From contig SUZH01000001.1 in the NCBI GenBank assembly GCA_015060045.1, positions 286,496 through 350,495 of the forward strand: a stretch of 64,000 nt of DNA. Reading direction: 5' to 3'. The notes beneath the pieces are model-generated. The model was not told the origin of the DNA and searched no databases. It saw only the letters and a program-made list of their open reading frames with translations. Shown here piece after piece: positions 42,974 to 51,310 of this stretch. Every line of letters begins with the position of its first letter. The stretch's first letter is position 1. This DNA is from Rikenellaceae bacterium (lineage in GTDB: Bacteria > Bacteroidota > Bacteroidia > Bacteroidales > Rikenellaceae). The translations under genes and the position numbers were made by a program.

Positions 42974-44641
42974 TTACAACGATGCCTTTACCTCGTCGAT
43001 ACCGGCCTTGGCATACTGCCAGGTGTTCGCCTTCTTTAGGTGAATCATATCGAAGAGGAAGTAACCGTTACAAGCGTCGTAGCAAGCCTTCACCGACTTG
43101 GTGATCGCCTCATACTCCTGGGCATCGGTGTACTTGTCGTCGTAGTCCCAGTTACCCACATCCGGACCACCGCATACGAGCGGGCACGAACCGGCCGTGT
43201 ACTTCATGGCCAGCTGGCAGAAGCCCTGCATCGTCCACTCCGACGAGCCATAGACATTGCCCGGCGAGGCGTATGCACCGATGAGCATGTGATCCATGAT
43301 GTCGGCATAACCGAACTCCTTATACTCCTTCGTAGCCCAGCGGGGGAACGCGGCTGCGGTGTCAAAGTTGGGGCTTGCCCAGTTCACGCCTACATCGTAA
43401 TAGGTGCTGTACCAACCACCGACGTAGACACCGAATTTCACCGAACCATTCACGCTGCGAACAGCCTCCTTGGCCTTGGTCATAAAGTCGTGGATCGCCT
43501 TGGCGCGGAACTCCAGCCACTTCTTCAAGTGCTTGTGCTCATAGGGCATATCGGCATTGACCGTACCCGTGAAGCCGGCAGGCAGTACGTCCTTGTTGAA
43601 ATCGACCGTCTCACCCACATACTCCTCAAAGGCCTTGAGCGTCGTCGTCGAGCAGTCGCTCAGCATCGAGTCGAAACGACCGCGGTCGAGGATGATACCA
43701 TCCAGGTCCTTGTAGGCGGCCAGGTCCTTCAACAGGTCGCAGATGTAGTTCTGGACATCGGCGTTGTGGGGGTTGAAGAAATAGGTCGTCTCACTCGAGT
43801 CAAGCGTGTTGACCATGCCGCCCTTCGTGTTGAGTACCGTGGCCCACTCCTTCTTTGAGCTATCGCGTACCAGGATACCCTGTGCACCGAGGTTCGAGGT
43901 GTTACCACCGACCATCGTGTTGAAACCGGCGTGGATTCGCAGACCCAGCTCGTGACCAATCTCGATAAAGGCACCCAGGTAGTCAAAGTCGGCCGTGCGG
44001 TTGATCTTACTATAACCGCTCGCTGTCCATGCACCGAGCCAAGCCACCTGATCACACTTATCGGTCTTGAACAAGACGTCACCATTCGTGGGGCGTACAT
44101 CTACTACGACATCCGTGAAACCGGCCTCCTTGGCCAGCGTCAGGTCGCGGAGGATGTTATCCTTGCTGTTGGCAAAGTCGGGGAAGTTGGCGGCTGCATC
44201 GACCCAGATATACATCGGGTTGGTCGTCGGACCTGCGGGAGCGGGAGCTACGGCGGTCTTCATCTTGATGGCGCTGACCGAAGCGCGATCTCCCTTGCGC
44301 ACGGCCGCGTAGACGTTGTACGAGGTCTCGTCGTAGAGCCCCTCGGCGCGGTAGGTGCCAACCTCCGTAGCCGAAACGGTCTTACCCTTGGTAAACACCT
44401 CGGAAGCGGTGAGCTGGACGTCGTCATCGACCGTCTCGATGCAGTAGTAGGCGCACTCCTCGGCATTGACGGGCGTGATGGTGAACTCCAGCGCGTTGTA
44501 CTCGGCGGCAACGGGGGTTACCGTCACGGCGGGCATCGGCTCCACATCGGGACGTGCAGGATACTCGTACACCGGAGTCTTATCCTCGGTGCAGGCAACC
44601 AAGGCGGCTGCCAAACCAATACTTAACAGAAACTTTTTCAT
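42974..44641 (-). CDS. GHL10-like glycosidase lipoprotein with N-terminal FN3-like domain
   Basis: The 555-residue lipoprotein has lipobox ALVACTEDK, and acidic residues after the Cys suggest surface export. Residues about 30-130 form a beta-sandwich module like that of the NAGPA lipoprotein at 53.9 kb. Residues about 145-550 form a GHL10 (PF02638)-type TIM barrel, with MYIWVDAAANFPDF near the start, GFTDVVVDVRPTNGD, and DGIILDRGRFDSMLSD near 325, where the Asp may be catalytic. It is a paralogue of the gene at 51.3 kb. No activity has been established for this family that I know of. Confidence 0.8.
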   Translation of the reverse strand: MKKFLLSIGLAAALVACTEDKTPVYEYPARPDVEPMPAVTVTPVAAEYNALEFTITPVNAEECAYYCIETVDDDVQLTASEVFTKGKTVSATEVGTYRAEGLYDETSYNVYAAVRKGDRASVSAIKMKTAVAPAPAGPTTNPMYIWVDAAANFPDFANSKDNILRDLTLAKEAGFTDVVVDVRPTNGDVLFKTDKCDQVAWLGAWTASGYSKINRTADFDYLGAFIEIGHELGLRIHAGFNTMVGGNTSNLGAQGILVRDSSKKEWATVLNTKGGMVNTLDSSETTYFFNPHNADVQNYICDLLKDLAAYKDLDGIILDRGRFDSMLSDCSTTTLKAFEEYVGETVDFNKDVLPAGFTGTVNADMPYEHKHLKKWLEFRAKAIHDFMTKAKEAVRSVNGSVKFGVYVGGWYSTYYDVGVNWASPNFDTAAAFPRWATKEYKEFGYADIMDHMLIGAYASPGNVYGSSEWTMQGFCQLAMKYTAGSCPLVCGGPDVGNWDYDDKYTDAQEYEAITKSVKACYDACNGYFLFDMIHLKKANTWQYAKAGIDEVKASL

Positions 44642-44674
44642 CTTATCGTTCTTTTTTGTCGTTAAATTTTGTAC

Positions 44675-44700
44675 CCATAGCCCCGATCAAAGGGCTATGG
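44675..44700 (-). promoter_or_regulatory. 3' hairpin behind the DUF5018-like gene
   Basis: CCATAGCCC and GGGCTATGG form a 9-bp stem. It lies 11 nt after the stop of the DUF5018-like gene and inside the PUL operon. A nearly identical hairpin follows the paralogous gene at 59286-59311. It lacks a T run, so it is unlikely to be a full terminator and may stabilise mRNA or cause partial termination. Confidence 0.6.
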
Positions 44701-44711
44701 ATTTTATCGGC

Positions 44712-46460
44712 CTATTGGGCGATGCAGTCGAACTGCACGCAACCCACATAACCGTTGCAGAACATGAAGTAGGCGTACATGAAGTAACCATCCGAGGTCA
44801 CATGCAGCTTCACATCCTGAATGGCGTTGCTGTTCACGCCGTCGTTGGCACGACCGCCGTAGAAACCGTAGCAACCGCTGTTGTCGTTGCCGTCATCGTT
44901 GTTGAGGTTGAAGACCGTGCAGTCGGGGTATCCCATCAGGCCCGTAGCCGTATCCTGGATAAGTTCACCCGAGAAGGTCTGCGGATACTTCGCCTCGAAG
45001 ACCCACATGTCACCCGCAACACCCCACGTGAAGAAGGACTCCATCGTGGCAGCCACGTAGTTGATACCGTTGAACGGTACGGCATCGACAGCCTTCATAC
45101 CCTCGTTGCCCGAAAGTACACCGTGGATATAGGTCAACGCCGTATTGTTCGTACCATCGACCCACGTCAGTTTGTTCATCGAGTAACCGCAGGCGAGGAA
45201 GTCCGACGTGAGCTCCGTACCGAGACGGATGGCATCACCGTTCGTCCAGCCACCTACGCCCGAAATCTGGCACCAGTAGGGGTTCATATCGACTGTCTGG
45301 CCACCCTTGACCTGCCACGTGAGGTTCGAGGTGGTACCCGTCGAGGTCCAACCGCAGTAGGCAGCCTGTACCGTAGCGTCACCATATACATCACCCCATA
45401 CCGAGATGTGGTCGCCATAGACATCCGTCGTCGGGAACTCGATGAAGAGCTCCGGCGTCGAGTTGATGTCGCGCATACGCCATACACGGAATACGCCGCC
45501 ATCATCGGGCACACGGTTGTTGATCACCAGGTGACCCTTGTGGTCCGAGGTCATGTAGTAGCTCGACGTGGCACCCTTGATCGAACCGAGGCTGATCGTG
45601 CCGATGGTCGTACCCTTCTTAGCATCCACTACGAGCGGATCCTCACCGCGTGTGTTGATGACGAGGTAGTCGTCCGTTGTGGCGATACCGGTCGTCATGT
45701 TGAGCGTCGAAACACCCAGCGACGAGAGCTTGGCCGTCCACATGAGCTTGCCGCTACCCGGGCGGATACCCTCATTGACACGTGCCGGCTCGGTCTGCTG
45801 CAGTACCCACTCGCGGCTCGTTACGCCGTCCTGGGCGATCACCGTGAACTTCTTCGGCGTACCCGGGGCACACCAGAAGGCGGTCGTTGCAGGGTCGGGA
45901 ACGATCGTAGCGTGGGGCGAAACAACCACCTCGCCAAAGACATTCTGCAGCTCCTCGAAGTAGATCAGCGAAGCAGTGGCACCCGCTTTGTCGATCACAG
46001 CCGACAAGCCCAGCGACGGAATCGCAAAGCTCTCGATATCGCAGGCCGAACTCTTGGCCAGGGCGGCCTTAATGGTCCACTCACTCTTCTGCTTCTTCTG
46101 GTCCGTCAAGGTTACCTTGTAGGTCTGCGTCAGATCGATGGTCGTCAGCTTCGGCTCCAACGTAGCGTTGTCGTCGAGGTTGAACAGCGCCCATACCTTC
46201 GTGTAATTCTCCAATTTCTGTACATTGTCGGACTCCACAGGCAGCGTGTAGGGCACCTGAATCGTGATCGTACGCTTGTCGTAGTCGATCTTACTCGTAA
46301 AGCCCGAGGCATCGGCCGTGTGATAGCCCTCCCACGTGGGGTAGACCGTCAGGTTGTTGATGCCTTTGTTGGCGATGGCCGGAATCAACTCCTCCGGCTC
46401 TTGGCACGCCGTGAAGGGAAGCACAACGGCCAATAACATCCAAATTATACTCTTTTTCAT
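44712..46460 (-). CDS. DUF5018-type surface lipoprotein of the PUL
   Basis: The 582-residue protein has lipobox PFTACQEPEE, whose acidic residues after the Cys fit surface lipoproteins. An N-terminal DUF5018-like beta domain (about 30-230, with repeats of the IQVPYTLPVESDNVQ kind) precedes a C-terminal predicted beta-propeller-like region (about 240-582). The C-terminal region matches the end of the 705-residue protein at 57.1 kb, for example FRVWRMRDINSTPELF with FRVARMKSITDTPEVF. It probably binds glycan at the cell surface. I chose the ATG at 46458-46460 (MKKSIIWML). SusD ends 13 bp upstream. Confidence 0.82.
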   Translation of the reverse strand: MKKSIIWMLLAVVLPFTACQEPEELIPAIANKGINNLTVYPTWEGYHTADASGFTSKIDYDKRTITIQVPYTLPVESDNVQKLENYTKVWALFNLDDNATLEPKLTTIDLTQTYKVTLTDQKKQKSEWTIKAALAKSSACDIESFAIPSLGLSAVIDKAGATASLIYFEELQNVFGEVVVSPHATIVPDPATTAFWCAPGTPKKFTVIAQDGVTSREWVLQQTEPARVNEGIRPGSGKLMWTAKLSSLGVSTLNMTTGIATTDDYLVINTRGEDPLVVDAKKGTTIGTISLGSIKGATSSYYMTSDHKGHLVINNRVPDDGGVFRVWRMRDINSTPELFIEFPTTDVYGDHISVWGDVYGDATVQAAYCGWTSTGTTSNLTWQVKGGQTVDMNPYWCQISGVGGWTNGDAIRLGTELTSDFLACGYSMNKLTWVDGTNNTALTYIHGVLSGNEGMKAVDAVPFNGINYVAATMESFFTWGVAGDMWVFEAKYPQTFSGELIQDTATGLMGYPDCTVFNLNNDDGNDNSGCYGFYGGRANDGVNSNAIQDVKLHVTSDGYFMYAYFMFCNGYVGCVQFDCIAQ

Positions 46461-46473
46461 AGTCGTCGCTTTG

Positions 46474-48114
46474 TTAGAAATTCCACTCGGGGAACTGTTG
46501 AACAGCATTGTTGTTCTGCAACTCGGCATCGGGGATCGGCAGACGGTACATACGGCTGAGGAACTTGCGATCCTGACCATCGGCGTCTACATAAGCATAG
46601 CGGTAGCCCGAACCCTCCTTCGTGATCTTCAGACCATGCACGCGGTAGCCCGTGTAGGCCTCCTCTGCGAGCTTCCAACGGCGCATATCCCACCACAGGT
46701 GACCTTCGTAGGCCAGCTCGATCTTGCGCTCATGTACCAGTGCCTCGAAGACGGCATCACCCGTCAGCGACTCGTCGGTCGGCAGACCCACGCGGTCGCG
46801 TACCTGAGCGATGTAGCCCATTGCTGCAGCATCGTTACCCAAACGCATCTCGGCCTCGGCCAGGATCAGCAGTACCTCTGCCAGGCGAATCTCCACCCAG
46901 GTCGAGGTCGAAGCTACGTTCGTCAGGTCGGTGTTGGCCTCCTGGCGGAACTTGCGCATGTAGTAACCCGTAACGGTCTTGCCGTAAGGATACGGCTCTA
47001 CGCCGTAATCCACGTAGGTGCCATACTTACCATCTACGCAGCACTCCAGCTCCACGCCCTTCCAGGTTGCACCATTGTAGAGTACCGTGGCGGCGAAACG
47101 CGGCTCGAGCTTCTCGTAGGGAGGATACTCGGTCGTGCCCTCGGCAGCGTGCCACTTCGTCCAATCGACCTTCGAGCCATCCTTGGCCTCGTAGCTCTCG
47201 ACCATCTCCTGCGTGGGCGAAGCACCACCGGCGGTCGTGTACTCGTGGTACATGCACATGTAGCGATCCCAATAGTGGTTGGGACCCGTTACCAGGTAGT
47301 TAAACTCTAAGATCGACTCCGAGTTGCCACCCTTCGTAGCAGCCTCGTAGGTCGAAGCGAGCTTATAATCCAGCTTCAAAACCTCCTCACCGGCAGCCTT
47401 GGCATCGGCCCAACGCTCGGCGTAGATCATCGCGCGTGCCAACATAGCGTAGGCGGCACCCTTCGTTACGCGACCCGTATGCTGTGAGTTCCAGCTTTCG
47501 GGCAGGTTCTCGGCAGCGAAGGTCAGCTCGTCGTAGATGTACTGCCAGGTATCGGCAGCCGACGTGAGCGGCGTGTTCTTCACCGTCTCGGCCAGCGACT
47601 TGAAGATGATCGCCTGACCGTGGCGCTTGGCGAGTTGGAAATAGAGGAAGGCGCGGAAGAAACGGGCCTGTGCCTCGTAGCGGAGGTTCACCTCCTCCGA
47701 GTAGGTCGAGTAGTTCTGCTGGGCAGCGAGGAACTCGTTGATGCGACGAATACGCGTGTAGGTATTGGTCCAGCAATCGAGCAGACTACCTGCGCTGGTC
47801 AGCTGTTCGGGGGTGAGTACATAGTTGTTCGAGTCACCGGCACGCGAACCCGTGATCGGCGAACCATACTTGAACGTATCCGTAAGGCCCTCCGTCAGGT
47901 TACCATTGAACTGCTGGTCACCAAACTGGCCGTAGATAGCGATGTACTCGTAGAAATTGTTGATATAGAGGTCGGTTGCCTCCTGCGACTCCCAAGCCGA
48001 CTTATCCGACACGCGGTCCGTGGGCGTGAGGTCCAACCAGTCGTTGCAACTCGTCAATCCGAGCGCTGCGAACGATAAGACGAGGGCTAAAATTCTCGTT
48101 TTCATAATTTTCAT
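46474..48114 (-). CDS. susD: SusD/RagB family surface glycan-binding lipoprotein
   Basis: The 546-residue lipoprotein (lipobox AALGLTSCNDWLD) is the SusD partner of the upstream SusC transporter. Family landmarks are LTPTDRVSDKSAW after the Cys, YTRIRRINEFLA near residue 108, the TPR-helix region around EAQARFFRAFLYFQLAKRHG and the C-terminal KIELAYEGHLWWDMRRWKLAEEAY near 475-500. It binds glycan at the outer surface and forms a lid on SusC. The start may be at 48114 or at 48105 (second Met). Confidence 0.95.
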   Translation of the reverse strand: MKIMKTRILALVLSFAALGLTSCNDWLDLTPTDRVSDKSAWESQEATDLYINNFYEYIAIYGQFGDQQFNGNLTEGLTDTFKYGSPITGSRAGDSNNYVLTPEQLTSAGSLLDCWTNTYTRIRRINEFLAAQQNYSTYSEEVNLRYEAQARFFRAFLYFQLAKRHGQAIIFKSLAETVKNTPLTSAADTWQYIYDELTFAAENLPESWNSQHTGRVTKGAAYAMLARAMIYAERWADAKAAGEEVLKLDYKLASTYEAATKGGNSESILEFNYLVTGPNHYWDRYMCMYHEYTTAGGASPTQEMVESYEAKDGSKVDWTKWHAAEGTTEYPPYEKLEPRFAATVLYNGATWKGVELECCVDGKYGTYVDYGVEPYPYGKTVTGYYMRKFRQEANTDLTNVASTSTWVEIRLAEVLLILAEAEMRLGNDAAAMGYIAQVRDRVGLPTDESLTGDAVFEALVHERKIELAYEGHLWWDMRRWKLAEEAYTGYRVHGLKITKEGSGYRYAYVDADGQDRKFLSRMYRLPIPDAELQNNNAVQQFPEWNF

Positions 48115-48124
48115 AGTTTTCGGA

Positions 48125-51100
48125 TTAGAGCGTAATGTTCAAACCTACCGAGATCACGCGCTGCTGCGGGTAGTAACCGTTGTTCACACTCGGCTGCTCG
48201 GGGTCGATGTTGTACTTGCCAACATGGCTGAGCGTGAAGAGGTTCGATCCCTCAACATAGATGCGCAGTTTCTGAATGCCGACCTTTTTCGTGATCTGCG
48301 AAGGCAGCGTGTAACCCAGCTGAGCGGTCTTCAGACGCAGGTAATCACCCGGACGATACCAGTGAGTCGACGAGTGGGCGTTGTGCGAACTCGAGGCGAG
48401 CGACAGACGCGGGAAATAGGCATCCGTATTTTCGGGCGTCCACGAATTCTCTACCAGGTAGAGCGGTGAGTTACCATCGTGGTAGAAGGGCTTGGTCATA
48501 GCCGTGTTGTCCATCACGTAGTTCGAGGCGTATACACCCGTCAGGGCGATGGTCGAACCTATACCACCCTGCAACAGGAAGTTCAGGTCGATACCCTTCC
48601 AAGCGGCGTTGAAGGCCAAACCACCCGTAAACTTCGGGTAGACGCTCGTACCTACATAACCACGGTCCTGCTCATACGAAATCTTGCCGTCACCGTTGCG
48701 GTCGATGTACTTGATATCACCCACGCGAACGGGCTTACCGATCATCGTCGGCGAGTTGAGCAGCTCCTCCTCACTCTGGTAGAGACCGTCGGCGATGAAA
48801 CCGATCACCGAACCTACCTCCTTACCTGTCAGCTTTTGGTAGTCGGGAGCATTGGCAGCATCACCCGAGTAGAGCAGCCAGCGACGCTTGGCATACGAAC
48901 CCATGAACTTGATGCCATACGAGAAGTCGCCTACGCGGTTGTTATGCGAGAGCGTGAGGTCGAAACCCTTTACATCCTGTTTGTTCTTGTTCTCGTAAGC
49001 GGGGAAGTAACCACCCACCGAGGGAGGATAGGCACCCGATGCGCTCGAGAGCATATCATATTTATAGGTATAGAAGACATCGGCCTCTACGCCCAACTTG
49101 CCACCCCAGAACGTAGCGTCAACACCGACGTTATAGTTCAGGTTCTTCTCCCACGTAATGTTGGGGTTGGCAACCGACGTGGTGTAGATGCTCTGCTGAC
49201 CCTGATTACCGATTACGACGGCATTACCGTCCGAAATCGACATCGAGGTGAGGTATTGGTAGGCGCTGATGGCCGACGTACCCGTCAGACCGATACCGCC
49301 ACGGAGTTTCAGGTTATCCACCCACTCGGCACCAAACCACTCCTCCTCCGAGATACGCCAACCGGCCGAAGCAGCGGGGAAGAAGCCCCAGCGCGAGCCG
49401 TTCATACCCGAGAAGAGGTACGTACCATCGTAGCGTCCCGAGAGCTCAACATAGATGCGGTTGTCGAAGTCGTAGTTCAGACGAGCTACGAAACCTACCT
49501 GGCGCGTGCGGTTGCTCATACCGCCCACGGCACGCTTGTCGCTTGCACCGTCACCGAAGTTCAATTCCGGGAGGTTCTCGAACAACAGGTCGTACATGCG
49601 ACCGTAGTGGTTGTTCGACTTGTAGTCACGCGTCTCGATCAGTGCCAGGGCAGCTACGCGGTGCTTGCCGAAGGTGTTGTCATACGAGAGCGAGGTCTGC
49701 GTAATGCCATAGTAGGTGTAGTACGAAGCCTCCTGCAGCGTGGTCTCCGAACCCAGGCCCGAATAGGTGTTGCTCACCGAGTAGTTGATCTTGTTGATGT
49801 AACCATTCTCGTCATACGAGAAGTTACCCAAGGCAAGGTTATACGGTGTCGTAAAGGCCTTCGTGTGCTGGAAGGTCATATCGTACGAGGCAAAGAACTT
49901 GGTAGCCAGACCCTTTACCCAAGGTACATCCCAGCGCAACGAGATGTTGGGCTGGATGTAGGTGGCGCGGCTCTTGTACGAGCCCGACTCCTCGTAGGCA
50001 GCTACGGGGTTCACCGTGGCCGAAGCGGTCGGCGTAGCGGTGTGGTACTCCATGCCGTCGATCATTACCTTTTCGGGTACATACGGGTGTACGCGAATGG
50101 CCTGCTGGGGTACATTGTTCCAAGCATCGGGATCGGCCGAGTAGATCGGCTGATCGTGGTCCTGGATACGACCGGCGATACCTACCTCCAGCGTGAGGTT
50201 CTTGGCGATCTTGGCCGAGAGGTTGGCGCGAGCCGTGTAGCGACGGAAGTTGAAGTTATCCACGTTACCCTTCTGGTCGAACATACCGAGCGAAGCGAAA
50301 TAGTTCATCTTGTCGTTGCCACCGTTGGCCGAGAGGGTGTGCGACATGGTCGTACCCACGTCGAAGACCTTATCGTACCAGTTGGTGTTACCCCAACCGT
50401 CCTCCTCGTTGAGCATCTTCTGCACGATGTCGGCCGTGAAGATCGGCTGCTTGCCATCGAGCTCGAGGGCCTTGTTGTACCAATAAGCGTAACCCGGACC
50501 ATCCAATAAGGTCATCGGGTTGGCATTCGAGCTGACACCAAACGTACCCTTGTACGAAATGGTCGAATCGCCCTGCTGACCGCGCTTCGTCGTCACGATG
50601 ATAACCGTGTTACCATCCAGACCATACACGGCAGCTGCCGAGGCATCCTTCAGGATCGAGATCGACTCGATATCCTCGGGGTTGATCTGGTTGATGTCAC
50701 GGGGCACACCGTCCACGATGTAGAGTACCGACTGGCCACGTACCATGATCGACGAACCATCGGCACCGGGCTGACCCGACGACTGTACGGCCGTCACACC
50801 GGCCACACGACCGGCCAGCATGTTCGTCACGTCACCCACGGGAGCCTTCTCCAGCTCCTCGCCCGAGATCTGCGAAATAGCCGCCGTCACCGAGGCCTTC
50901 TTCTGCACGCCGTAACCTACGACCACCACCTCGTCAATCTTCTCGGCATCGCTCTTGAGCTCCACCTTCAGATTCGTAACGCCATTGACAGGGACGGTCA
51001 CGGTCTGATAACCGATGAACGAAATCTGCAGAACACTCTCCTTCTTGATGTTTTGCAGCGCAAACTGACCGTTGATGTCGGTTGTGGTACCCGTCTGAGT

Positions 51101-51277
51101 ACCTACCACAATGACCGTGGCGCCGATGATCGGTTCACCCAGCTCATCGACGACCGTTCCCTTGACGCTGTTTTGAGCCCAAGCCAGACTCGGGCTCAAA
51201 ACCACGAAGAGTGCACAAAGGGCTGATAGCAAAAAGCTCACGACCCCCCCCCTTCTTGTTTGGGATAAATGTTTCAT
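48125..51277 (-). CDS. susC: SusC/RagA TonB-dependent glycan transporter
   Basis: The 1050-residue outer-membrane protein has a signal peptide ending ...LSPSLAWAQ, a carboxypeptidase-regulatory-like domain (about residues 36-108), a TonB box region (EKIDEVVVVGYGVQKK near 112), a plug (about 125-235) and a 22-strand-type barrel ending ISVGLNITL. The plug looks slightly short: IMVRGQSVLYIVDGVPRDI lacks about nine residues usually seen between RG and YVVDG, and AAVYGLDGNTVIIVTTKRG lacks one. A G9 tract sits at codons 9-12 (see separate entry). SusD follows 10 bp later. It imports oligosaccharides with TonB energy. Confidence 0.95.
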   Translation of the reverse strand: MKHLSQTRRGGVVSFLLSALCALFVVLSPSLAWAQNSVKGTVVDELGEPIIGATVIVVGTQTGTTTDINGQFALQNIKKESVLQISFIGYQTVTVPVNGVTNLKVELKSDAEKIDEVVVVGYGVQKKASVTAAISQISGEELEKAPVGDVTNMLAGRVAGVTAVQSSGQPGADGSSIMVRGQSVLYIVDGVPRDINQINPEDIESISILKDASAAAVYGLDGNTVIIVTTKRGQQGDSTISYKGTFGVSSNANPMTLLDGPGYAYWYNKALELDGKQPIFTADIVQKMLNEEDGWGNTNWYDKVFDVGTTMSHTLSANGGNDKMNYFASLGMFDQKGNVDNFNFRRYTARANLSAKIAKNLTLEVGIAGRIQDHDQPIYSADPDAWNNVPQQAIRVHPYVPEKVMIDGMEYHTATPTASATVNPVAAYEESGSYKSRATYIQPNISLRWDVPWVKGLATKFFASYDMTFQHTKAFTTPYNLALGNFSYDENGYINKINYSVSNTYSGLGSETTLQEASYYTYYGITQTSLSYDNTFGKHRVAALALIETRDYKSNNHYGRMYDLLFENLPELNFGDGASDKRAVGGMSNRTRQVGFVARLNYDFDNRIYVELSGRYDGTYLFSGMNGSRWGFFPAASAGWRISEEEWFGAEWVDNLKLRGGIGLTGTSAISAYQYLTSMSISDGNAVVIGNQGQQSIYTTSVANPNITWEKNLNYNVGVDATFWGGKLGVEADVFYTYKYDMLSSASGAYPPSVGGYFPAYENKNKQDVKGFDLTLSHNNRVGDFSYGIKFMGSYAKRRWLLYSGDAANAPDYQKLTGKEVGSVIGFIADGLYQSEEELLNSPTMIGKPVRVGDIKYIDRNGDGKISYEQDRGYVGTSVYPKFTGGLAFNAAWKGIDLNFLLQGGIGSTIALTGVYASNYVMDNTAMTKPFYHDGNSPLYLVENSWTPENTDAYFPRLSLASSSHNAHSSTHWYRPGDYLRLKTAQLGYTLPSQITKKVGIQKLRIYVEGSNLFTLSHVGKYNIDPEQPSVNNGYYPQQRVISVGLNITL
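51244..51252 (-). repeat. G9 homopolymer in the signal-peptide codons of susC
   Basis: Nine consecutive G residues on the coding strand span codons 9-12 (AGG GGG GGG G). This is the only such tract noted in a coding region of the window. A gain or loss of one G would frameshift the gene before the mature protein. Confidence 0.85.
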
Positions 51278-51310
51278 AGTTATTGAGTTTTAAGTTTGTG
51301 ATTTCCTCCG

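Noticed and set aside
44466..46436. 656-residue open frame on the plus strand
   Set aside because: Antisense to the DUF5018-like lipoprotein, with Arg/His-rich low-complexity sequence and no family features.
48479..50509. 676-residue open frame on the plus strand
   Set aside because: It lies fully antisense to the clear susC gene, which has family domains, signal peptide and SusD partner. The antisense reading has no domain and only reflects codon composition.
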